DNA of 64,000 nucleotides from Paraburkholderia edwinii (GTDB taxonomy: Bacteria; Pseudomonadota; Gammaproteobacteria; Burkholderiales; Burkholderiaceae): positions 3,286,001 to 3,350,000 of the forward strand of contig NZ_CP080096.1 in assembly GCF_019428685.1 (NCBI RefSeq). The letters are read 5' to 3'. The first letter of the stretch is position 1; each line of letters begins with the position of its first letter. A program made the position numbers and the translations under genes. The notes under the pieces are model-generated. The model searched no databases, was not told where the DNA came from, and saw nothing but the letters and a program-made list of their open reading frames with translations. Of the stretch, positions 1 through 6,507 are shown one piece after another.

Positions 1-1
1 G

Positions 2-73
2 ATTGTCGATCATGCGGAAGCGCGGAAGCTGACGCTCGAGCGCTTTGGAAGAGTACGGCCGCAGCAGCGCTAA
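2..73 (+). CDS. possible 3' end of an upstream gene (partial)
   Basis: One plus-strand frame is open from the window edge to a TAA at 71-73 and reads like an ordinary charged C-terminus ending RVRPQQR. Only 23 codons are visible, so no family can be named. The other frames across this stretch look less protein-like. It could equally be non-coding; the missing upstream sequence would settle it. Confidence 0.3.
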   Translation: MVDHAEARKLTLERFGRVRPQQR

Positions 74-159
74 GCGCGAGGCGGGATTAGCCAATCAGCC
101 GACCATTTGGCTCCGGCCGGCCATCGCACGCCCACCACGCGCCAACGCTCAAGCAACGC

Positions 160-336
160 TTATTGCTGGCCCATCCACGCCGGTTGACGGCGTTGCGCTT
201 CGCGATCGAGCTTGCGCATACGGAATTCGAGATCGTACAGATCGATCGCTTCCGACAGATAAGCGTCCTGGCGCTCTCGTGCGACTTCGTCAGCGGATTT
301 CGTCAGGAACAGGAAAAGGCGGCTCAGCAGGTACAT
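160..336 (-). CDS. DUF3563 family small protein, 58 aa
   Basis: A short leftward gene starts at ATG 336 (MYLLSRLFLF) and ends with MGQQ. A hydrophobic N-terminal stretch is followed by RQDAYLSEAIDLYDLEFR, which matches the conserved core of DUF3563, a small protein family common in Burkholderia with no assigned function. The charged heptad-like core suggests a short amphipathic helix. A well-formed -10 box and two palindromes lie just upstream (362-406), so it probably has its own regulated promoter. The Shine-Dalgarno is weak. Family assignment is from memory of the DAYLxEAxDLYDLE motif and is fairly secure; the role is unknown. Confidence 0.75.
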   Translation of the reverse strand: MYLLSRLFLFLTKSADEVARERQDAYLSEAIDLYDLEFRMRKLDREAQRRQPAWMGQQ

Positions 337-361
337 GGTTCGACCCCTAGTAAGTGTGAAG

Positions 362-406
362 CTAAGGGATAACCCTTAGTTGTTGCCGCATTATAGGGAA
401 AACCCT
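362..406 (-). promoter_or_regulatory. promoter and paired palindromic operators of the DUF3563 gene
   Basis: On the minus strand a perfect TATAAT lies at 395-390, about 54 nt before the DUF3563 start codon. Immediately upstream is the palindrome AGGGTTTTCCCT (406-395), which touches the -10 box. Just downstream, at about +4 to +21 of the predicted transcript, is CTAAGGGTTATCCCTTAG (379-362). Both share the core GGGTTWTCCC. No convincing -35 is visible, which fits an activated promoter or one occluded by a bound factor. The binding protein is unknown. Confidence 0.55.
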
Positions 407-426
407 GAAGCAGCGCCAGCTTTTCT

Positions 427-1605
427 TTAAGGAGAACCGTAATAGCGGCCGTTGGCCGGGCGCGGCCGATCGCCGGCCACTTCCGGCGCCACGCTGCGGC
501 GCTGATATCTGAAAAATTCCCATATCAGGCCACTCGCATCGGGCCCTTTCGACGAATGAAACGGCACCGCGTCGTCGCCGCCGCTCCATGCGTGGCCGAG
601 CCCCTGCACGCGGCACACGCGCACGACGCGCCGCCCGCCGCGCACATAGTCGCGCGTCACCACGGTCGCTTTACGATCCTCCTTCGTATCGCCGGCCTTG
701 CGGGCGCCACTCGCGTCGACGAGGCCGTTGAGCCGCAGAAACTGCGTGGCCAGCTGATCAGCATTGACCGGCGCCACCACGGGGTCGAGCTCGCCCTGCA
801 TGATGATCGCGGGCATGCCCGGATGCGCATCGACGTCGGCGGCGCGATCCACAAGCGTGACCGGGTCCTGGCGCGCACCGCGGCGCATCACGTCCATCGC
901 CGTGATACCGGAATGCGCTTCGCCGAACGCCGGGCCTGAATGCAGCGCAACGGCCGCGAACCGCTCCGGATAACGCATCGCGAGCAGCGACGCGAGACCG
1001 GCGCCGGCCGACAGGCCCGCCACGTACACCCGTTCCGGGTCGAAGCCGTGCTCGGCGACCAGCGCATCGACGAGCGATACAACGGCTAACGCCTCCGCCC
1101 CGCCCGCATTATCCGAATCGTCATACCAATGCCAGCAGCGATGCGCGTGCGTATGTTTCGACTGCTCCGGATAGACGACTGCGAAGCCGAAGCGGTCGGC
1201 GAGCAGGTTCATGCGCGTGCCTTCCGCGAATTCGTCGATGGTCTGCTTGCAGCCGTGCAGCATCACCACAAGCGGCGCGCCGCGCTGCGGCTTGCCCGCG
1301 GGCAGATAAAGCCCGTACTGCAGGTGATTCACGAGCCGGCCCGGCGCGGCTGGCGCTGAGTGGAACGAGCGCGTCCACGTGCCGCTCGCCCACGCTGCCG
1401 CGCGCGGACGCACGCGCGATTCGCGCTTGCCCGGATGCTGGGCGTCGCGCGCCACTGCCTTGCGCACCTTGACCGGAGGCCGTGCCGTGGCGGGTCGCAC
1501 GGGTCGAGTCGACGTCCGCTTCGCCGTCGCATGCGCATGCTCTTTCTGGATGGCGATCAATCGTTTCAGGCCGCCGAGCCATATTTTTGTCAGACTTTTT
1601 GCCAT
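427..1605 (-). CDS. extracellular PHB-depolymerase family esterase (alpha/beta hydrolase)
   Basis: A 392-aa alpha/beta hydrolase of the polyhydroxyalkanoate depolymerase (esterase_phb / LpqC) type. The oxyanion motif LHG is at residues 116-118, the lipase box GLSAG has nucleophile Ser199, and likely triad partners are Asp275 (QGELDPVV) and His339 (QGLGHAWSGGD). The first ~70 residues are basic and Lys/Arg/Ala-rich with no clear signal peptide, as in a Burkholderia subgroup of these proteins whose substrate (short-chain PHA, or feruloyl/acetyl esters) is not fixed. It is followed leftward by the DUF3563 gene. Family secure, substrate unknown. Confidence 0.85.
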   Translation of the reverse strand: MAKSLTKIWLGGLKRLIAIQKEHAHATAKRTSTRPVRPATARPPVKVRKAVARDAQHPGKRESRVRPRAAAWASGTWTRSFHSAPAAPGRLVNHLQYGLYLPAGKPQRGAPLVVMLHGCKQTIDEFAEGTRMNLLADRFGFAVVYPEQSKHTHAHRCWHWYDDSDNAGGAEALAVVSLVDALVAEHGFDPERVYVAGLSAGAGLASLLAMRYPERFAAVALHSGPAFGEAHSGITAMDVMRRGARQDPVTLVDRAADVDAHPGMPAIIMQGELDPVVAPVNADQLATQFLRLNGLVDASGARKAGDTKEDRKATVVTRDYVRGGRRVVRVCRVQGLGHAWSGGDDAVPFHSSKGPDASGLIWEFFRYQRRSVAPEVAGDRPRPANGRYYGSP

Positions 1606-1925
1606 GCATACCTCGCAAAAAGGATCGGTGTCTGCCTGCAGATGAGGGCTCTTGTGCGTTGCACAATAACATCAATCCTGCTGCGATGCTGTCGACCGAA
1701 CAGGTGCCTGATCCGTTAACAGGCGTGAACGCGGCGAAGCCATCCGGGGCACGCGCACCACGGGTTCCCAAACCGGCCGGGCGCCGCACATACCGGGCGA
1801 TTCCGCATTTTTATACTTATAAAATACGCGCGCCGCGGGCGGTGCTACACGATCACTTCCCGGTTGGCGCACCGCAGCCAGCTTCCGTTCGGCCCTATTC
1901 ATTCGATGCCTGTTGTATTTTTACC
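1606..1925. other. 320-bp divergent intergenic region
   Basis: The region separates the leftward esterase from the rightward PAP2 gene and must hold both promoters. The only AT-rich patch is 1806-1828, containing TATACT (1812-1817) and TATAAA (1818-1823), either of which could be a -10 element for the PAP2 gene about 100 nt downstream. No strong -35 or hairpin is seen. An open frame continuous with the PAP2 gene runs through it, but its composition is not protein-like. Confidence 0.4.
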
Positions 1926-2753
1926 ATGCCCGACCTGCCGCTCCATTTCTGGTACGTGACGAGTAGCTGCGGCGGCGCCAGCGTGACGCTGCCGCTGACC
2001 GTGGCGATCGCGCTCTGGCTCGCGGTCGGGTATTCGTCGCGTCTCGCGCTCGGCTGGATCGCGCTGATTGCCGGCGCCGGATCGATCGTGCTCGTGACGA
2101 AGCTCGCGTTCCTCGGCTGGGGCATCGGCGTGCGCGACTGGGATTTCACGGGCGTAAGCGGCCACGCGATGATGTCGACTGCGATCTATCCGGTCGCGTC
2201 TTTCCTGATCCTGCTGCCGGCACGACCGGCCATCCGCGTGGCCGGCATCGCCGCGGGGTTCTGCGTCGGCATTGCGATCAGCTTCTCGCGCATCGTCGTC
2301 GAAGCGCATTCGCCGTCGGAAGCGGCCGTCGGCTGCGCGATGGGCGCCGTGATCGCGCTCGTCTTTATCCGCCTTGCGTGGCATACGACGCAAAGCCGGA
2401 ACCGGCTGTCCATCTTGCCGGTCATGATGAGCCTCGTCGTGCTCGTGGCCGCGTTCCACAATATTCATATTCCCACGCACCGCTGGGTCGAGCGTGCCGC
2501 GCTGAAGATCTCAGGCCATCCACGGCCATTCGTCCGCGCGCGCTGGAAGGCCGCGCGCGACCACAGTCACGCGATCGCTGCGCCGCTGTCGCGCGCACGT
2601 GATGCGTTGGCGCCACGCGAGGCGCGGTCGGTCCAGGTCGGCCGCTGTCTCGATGCAAGCGTGCGCCAGAGCGCGTGCTTCGATATCGCGCGAGCGGACG
2701 GCCCGTCGGCCCGACGCGCTGACGCGACAGCGGTCCCCGCTTTCCCTTGTTGA
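1926..2753 (+). CDS. PAP2-superfamily membrane phosphatase
   Basis: A 275-aa protein read from ATG 1926 (MPDLPLHFWY). It has about five to six hydrophobic segments between residues 15 and 165 and the PAP2 signatures SGH at 78-80 and SRxxxxxH at 121-128. The acidic residue that normally follows the histidine as an HxPxD motif is here HSPSE, so Glu stands in for Asp. PAP2 enzymes remove phosphate from lipid phosphates such as undecaprenyl pyrophosphate or phosphatidate at the membrane. The last ~90 residues are Arg/Ala-rich, lack membrane segments and may be poorly conserved. The frame is open far upstream, but the start chosen directly precedes the first membrane segment. Confidence 0.75.
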   Translation: MPDLPLHFWYVTSSCGGASVTLPLTVAIALWLAVGYSSRLALGWIALIAGAGSIVLVTKLAFLGWGIGVRDWDFTGVSGHAMMSTAIYPVASFLILLPARPAIRVAGIAAGFCVGIAISFSRIVVEAHSPSEAAVGCAMGAVIALVFIRLAWHTTQSRNRLSILPVMMSLVVLVAAFHNIHIPTHRWVERAALKISGHPRPFVRARWKAARDHSHAIAAPLSRARDALAPREARSVQVGRCLDASVRQSACFDIARADGPSARRADATAVPAFPC

Positions 2754-2791
2754 GATTGATGCTGACGATGCGAGCCGCTTGAAATATCGAC

Positions 2792-2815
2792 CGTTATAAC
2801 CTCGGATATATTACG
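2792..2815 (+). promoter_or_regulatory. candidate ModE operator upstream of modA
   Basis: CGTTATAA (2792-2799) and TATATTACG (2807-2815) form an imperfect inverted repeat with a 7-nt centre. This resembles the ModE box family, in which CGxTATA half-sites flank a short spacer. It sits 62 nt before modA, is the only AT-rich patch there, and its TATAAC or TATATT could be the -10 element. Binding by the nearby ModE would repress modABC when molybdate is plentiful, as known in E. coli. The match is by eye. Confidence 0.55.
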
Positions 2816-2876
2816 ATAGCGCTTCATTTCGCTTTCTTTTTTCCTATCCGATATCTCGACGCCTCGACACCCGCTC

Positions 2877-3701
2877 ATGAGACCGCTCTCTCGCCCGCTT
2901 TCCCGACCGCTTTCCCGCCCGCTTTTCCGACCGCTTTTCCGCCTGTTCGCCCACGCACTCGCCGCAACCGCCTTTGCACTGACGTTCAGCGCGCAGGCGC
3001 GCGCCGACGATCTGATCGTGTCCGCCGCCGCCAGTCTGACGAATGCGTTCAAGGCAGTCGGCGACGCGTTCGAGCAGCAGCATCCGGGCACCAGGCTGCT
3101 ATTCAATTTCGGCGCATCCGACGTACTGATGCAGCAGATCGTGAACGGCGCGCCCGCCGACGTGTTCGCGTCGGCGGACCAGAAGGCAATGGACAAAGCC
3201 GCCGCGGAGAAAGTGATCGTGCCCGCCACGCGCAAGGATTTCGCGGCGAACTCGCTGGTGCTGATCGTGCCGACCGACAGTCGCTTCGCGCCCGCGTCGC
3301 TCAACGAACTGACTGCGGCGAACGTAAAGCGCGTCGCGTACGGCGACCCCGCTTCCGTGCCGGTCGGCCGCTACACGGAAGGCGCGCTGAAATCGGCCGG
3401 CGTATGGGACGCGGTCAGCGCGAAAGGTGTGCTCGCAACCAATGTGCGGCAAAGTCTCGACTATGTGTCGCGCGGCGAAGTCGATGCGGGCTTCGTGTTC
3501 GGCACCGATGCGGCGATCATGCCGGAAAAGGTCAAGGTTGCCTTGACGGTGCCGACGCAAGCGCCGATCACGTATCCTATCGCGCAGGTCGAAGGCAGCC
3601 GTCATGCGGCGGACGCGCAGTCGTTTATCGCCTTCGTGCTGTCGCCGGCGGGGCAAGCGGTGCTGGCGAAATATGGGTTCAAGCCCGCGCCGGCGCGTTG
3701 A
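2877..3701 (+). CDS. modA: molybdate ABC transporter periplasmic binding protein
   Basis: A 274-aa type 2 periplasmic binding protein that captures molybdate or tungstate for ModBC. The mature part begins near ADDLIVSAAASLTNAF, the classic ModA opening whose Ser residues contact the oxyanion, and GASDVLMQQI and the DYVSRGEVDAGFVFGTDA stretch are typical. The N-terminus is odd: ahead of a normal signal-peptide hydrophobic core there are five in-frame copies of a four-residue repeat (RPLS x3, RPLF x2), encoded by a 12-bp tandem array. ATG 2877 has no clear Shine-Dalgarno. modB follows after 102 nt. Identity is secure; the exact start is less so. Confidence 0.92.
   Translation: MRPLSRPLSRPLSRPLFRPLFRLFAHALAATAFALTFSAQARADDLIVSAAASLTNAFKAVGDAFEQQHPGTRLLFNFGASDVLMQQIVNGAPADVFASADQKAMDKAAAEKVIVPATRKDFAANSLVLIVPTDSRFAPASLNELTAANVKRVAYGDPASVPVGRYTEGALKSAGVWDAVSAKGVLATNVRQSLDYVSRGEVDAGFVFGTDAAIMPEKVKVALTVPTQAPITYPIAQVEGSRHAADAQSFIAFVLSPAGQAVLAKYGFKPAPAR
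2880..2945 (+). repeat. 12-bp tandem array in the modA signal-peptide coding region
   Basis: About five degenerate 12-bp units, each containing CGACCGCTTTCC or a variant such as CGCCCGCTTTTC, encode repeated RPLS/RPLF. The unit is a multiple of three, so copy-number change would keep the frame while altering the length of the basic n-region. Confidence 0.75.
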
Positions 3702-3803
3702 GACCAGATCGCCGAAATCGGCGCGCGTGAGCCTCGTGCTTCACGCGCCGCCCGCCACACATTGAACGAAACGTAGAACGCTCACCGGATCGCCTGAATA
3801 GTC

Positions 3804-4478
3804 ATGGAACACGCGTGGATCCCGTTGCTGCTGTCGCTGAAAGTAGCCGGCTGGGCGACCGCGCTCAACTTCGTAATTGGCGTGGCCGCGGGTCTCGGCC
3901 TGTCGCGCTGGCGCTCGGGCGCGCGCGACGTGGTCGATTCGCTGCTGACGCTGCCGCTCGTGATGCCGCCGACCGTGCTCGGCTACTACCTGCTCGTGCT
4001 GCTCGGCCGCCGCGGCATGTTCGGCGCGTGGCTCGACCGGCTCGGCATCCAGCTGGTGTTCACGTGGCAAGGCGCGGTGATCGCGTCGATGGTCGTCGCG
4101 TTTCCGCTGGTGCTGAAGTCGGCGCGCGCGGCATTCGAATCGGTCGACCCGCAACTCGAACGCGCCGCGCGCACGCTCGGCGTCAACGAAACGGCGATCT
4201 TCTTTCGCGTGACCTTGCCGCTTGCGATGCGCGGCATTCTCGCGGGCACGCTGCTCGCGTTTGCCCGCGCGCTCGGCGAATTCGGCGCGACGCTGATGAT
4301 TGCCGGCAATCTGCCGGGCCGTACGCAGACTTTATCGGTCGCGGTCTACGCCGCAGTCCAGGCCGGCGACGATCACACCGCGAACGTTCTGGTGCTAGTC
4401 ACGTCGGTCACCTGCGTCGTGATTCTGCTGCTCGCGGGCCGCCTCGTGCCGCAACATTCGCTGATGACGTCGCGCTGA
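3804..4478 (+). CDS. modB: molybdate ABC transporter permease
   Basis: A 224-aa inner-membrane permease with about five transmembrane helices and the EAA-loop region (ERAARTLGVNETAIFFRVTLP, then GEFGATLMIAGN), the cytoplasmic contact with the ModC ATPase. Length matches the ModB family (about 225 aa). It follows modA and precedes modC. Its last codons (LMTSR) and stop lie inside a 14-bp tandem repeat that continues past the stop, so the C-terminal few residues come from repeat DNA. Confidence 0.92.
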   Translation: MEHAWIPLLLSLKVAGWATALNFVIGVAAGLGLSRWRSGARDVVDSLLTLPLVMPPTVLGYYLLVLLGRRGMFGAWLDRLGIQLVFTWQGAVIASMVVAFPLVLKSARAAFESVDPQLERAARTLGVNETAIFFRVTLPLAMRGILAGTLLAFARALGEFGATLMIAGNLPGRTQTLSVAVYAAVQAGDDHTANVLVLVTSVTCVVILLLAGRLVPQHSLMTSR

Positions 4479-4502
4479 TGACGTCGCGCTGATGACATCG
4501 CG
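4461..4502 (+). repeat. 14-bp tandem repeat over the modB stop codon
   Basis: Three near-identical copies of CTGATGACGTCGCG (4461-4474, 4475-4488, 4489-4502, the last with one change), with a truncated fourth. The modB TGA is in the second copy. Because 14 is not a multiple of three, unit gain or loss would shift the frame, but every copy also brings its own TGA. Confidence 0.8.
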
Positions 4503-4588
4503 CTGATGATGGACCGCTGTTCGCTCGCGCTTGATCGCTGTTTGCTTGCTGCTTGCTGATTGCCAATCGCCGAATACCGTTTGCCGAA

Positions 4589-4677
4589 CGCCTAACGCCT
4601 AACGCCTAACGCCAACCACCGACCACCGACCACCGACCACTGACCACTGACCACTGACCACTGACCACCGACCGCTG
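4589..4677 (+). repeat. heptanucleotide arrays between modB and modC
   Basis: The modB-modC spacer (4479-4735) is largely simple repeat. About four copies of CGCCTAA (4589-4616) run into roughly nine copies of GACCACC/GACCACT (4617-4677). No gene is visible in the spacer. The arrays end 58 nt before the modC start. Seven-base units are typical of slippage-prone loci. Confidence 0.8.
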
Positions 4678-4735
4678 ATCGTTTAACCGCCAACCGCCGC
4701 TTACCGCAACCTTTGCAACTTTCGCAACTTTCGCC

Positions 4736-5440
4736 ATGCCGCTCACCGTCGACATCCGCAAAACCCTGACGAGCGCCGAGCGCCGCTTCACGCTCGACGT
4801 GTCGTTCACGACGACGTCGCCGCGGGTCGTGCTGTTCGGCCCGTCCGGTGCGGGCAAGAGTCTGACGCTGCAGGCGATCGCGGGCCTGCTGCGCCCCGAC
4901 GAAGGCACGATCGCGCTGAACGGCGACACGCTGTTCGACAGCGCGCGCGGCATCGATCAGACGCCGCAGACGCGCAAGCTCGCGTATCTGTTTCAGGACT
5001 ATGCGCTGTTTCCGCATCTGAACGTGCGGCAGAACATCGCGTTCGGGCTGCACGGCGGCTGGATGAATCCGCGTCGGCGCGTCGCGCACGCTGAACTCGA
5101 CTACTGGCTCGACGCGCTCGATTTGCGCAGCGTCGCGGGTAATCATCCGGCGCAACTGTCGGGCGGACAGAAGCAGCGTGTCGCGCTCGCTCGCGCGCTC
5201 GTTGCGAAGCCGCGGCTGCTGCTGCTCGACGAACCGTTCTCGGCGCTCGACGGTCCGCTGCGCGAACGGATGCGCCGCGAGCTATCGGACCTGCAGACGC
5301 GCCTCGACATTCCAACGCTGCTGATCACGCACGACCCCGACGATGTCGCGTTTTTTGGCGATCAGGTCGTGCAGATTTACGATGGCGGCGTGCGCAAGGA
5401 GCCGCAGCCGTTTCCAGGATTCGCGCGCAGCGTGACGTAA
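4736..5440 (+). CDS. modC: molybdate ABC transporter ATP-binding protein, short form
   Basis: A 234-aa ABC ATPase that powers molybdate import through ModB. Walker A GPSGAGKS is at 35-42, the Q-loop at Q87 (YLFQDY), the signature LSGGQKQR at 141-148, Walker B LLLLDE at 161-166 and the H-loop in LLITHDPDD. The protein ends soon after the H-loop, whereas classic ModC proteins are about 350 aa and carry a C-terminal Mop/TOBE oxyanion-sensing domain. That domain is missing here. The 257-nt gap to modB is filled with tandem repeats. Confidence 0.9.
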   Translation: MPLTVDIRKTLTSAERRFTLDVSFTTTSPRVVLFGPSGAGKSLTLQAIAGLLRPDEGTIALNGDTLFDSARGIDQTPQTRKLAYLFQDYALFPHLNVRQNIAFGLHGGWMNPRRRVAHAELDYWLDALDLRSVAGNHPAQLSGGQKQRVALARALVAKPRLLLLDEPFSALDGPLRERMRRELSDLQTRLDIPTLLITHDPDDVAFFGDQVVQIYDGGVRKEPQPFPGFARSVT

Positions 5441-5568
5441 CGCGAGCAAGCCACGCGAGGCGCAGAACGGCGGCGCGTTTCGACTCGCCATCCGCGACGC
5501 GACGCCGCGCCTGCGCGCGCCACATCGACAGCCCGCGCGCCCTCGACGCGTCTTCTACGCGCCCCCGC

Positions 5569-6411
5569 CTATTCAGTCACACCGAGAATCACACTCGACG
5601 CCTTGAATGCCGCCACCACCGGCTGCCCTTCCGCGAGCGCAAGTTGGTCGACGCTGTCATTCGTGATCACCGCGGTCACGACCGTCGTCGCATCGAGCGC
5701 CACCGACACTTCCGCATTCACCGCGCCGCGCGTCACGGCAGCTACCGTCCCGCGCAACTGATTGCGCGCGGACAGCCGCAGCGGCGCGCCGTCATCGTCG
5801 GCCAGCAGAATCACCCACGACGCCTTGACGAGCGCAAACGCGGCAACGCCTTCCTTGAGCCCAAGCGTCTCGGTACTTTCATGCGTCAGCACGGAAACGA
5901 TGGTTTGCCCGCCCGGCAGCGCGAGCGACACCTCATCGTTGACCGTGCCGCGATGGATCGACGCGACCTTGCCGAACAGCTGATTGCGCGCGCTCGTTTT
6001 CATGCCGATACGGCCGATCAGCGCCCAGTCGCCGGCAAAGCCCTCGATCGCCGCGCCCGCGCGTTCGAGAAACTTGCGGTGCTCGCTCTCGACCGCGTGA
6101 AACGTATCGATCAGGCCCAATGCACGCGCCGTCAGCGTCGTGCCGCCGCCGCCCTTGCCGCCCGTCGATCGTACGACGAGCGGTTCGCCGGCGAGATTGT
6201 TCATCGTGTCGATCGCATCCCAGGCGGCCTTGTAGCTCATGCCGACGGACTTCGCCGCGCCCGTGATCGAGCCGGTTTCGCGAATCGCCGCGAGCAGCGC
6301 AATGCGCGACGCGCCGCCGAGCGTCTGTTCGCCCGATTTGAACCACACCGAACCGGCGAGCTCGAGCGGCCCACGCTGTTCCGGCTCGTCTCCCTCTACG
6401 CGATCTGTCAT
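5569..6411 (-). CDS. modE: molybdate-responsive transcriptional regulator, ModE type
   Basis: A 280-aa protein with an N-terminal winged helix-turn-helix (about 25-110; ETGSITGAAKSVGMSYKAAW is the helix-turn-helix, TGGKGGGGTTLT the wing) and two tandem Mop/TOBE domains (about 135-205 and 210-280), each opening with SARNQL. It is a full ModE: when molybdate is bound it represses mod genes and can activate molybdoenzyme genes. It is convergent with modC, separated by 128 nt. The likely target is the palindrome before modA. Confidence 0.92.
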   Translation of the reverse strand: MTDRVEGDEPEQRGPLELAGSVWFKSGEQTLGGASRIALLAAIRETGSITGAAKSVGMSYKAAWDAIDTMNNLAGEPLVVRSTGGKGGGGTTLTARALGLIDTFHAVESEHRKFLERAGAAIEGFAGDWALIGRIGMKTSARNQLFGKVASIHRGTVNDEVSLALPGGQTIVSVLTHESTETLGLKEGVAAFALVKASWVILLADDDGAPLRLSARNQLRGTVAAVTRGAVNAEVSVALDATTVVTAVITNDSVDQLALAEGQPVVAAFKASSVILGVTE

Positions 6412-6507
6412 GGTTGTATGTGCAACGAATTGTATTGTGGGGTTGAGGCGGGTTGATGCGCGCTAATGCGCGTTGGCAGATTGATTATAGCGATGGCGCC
6501 AGGCCGT

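Noticed and set aside
4589..4677. CRISPR-like array
   Set aside because: Units are only 7 bp with no spacers and no cas genes nearby; simple tandem repeat.
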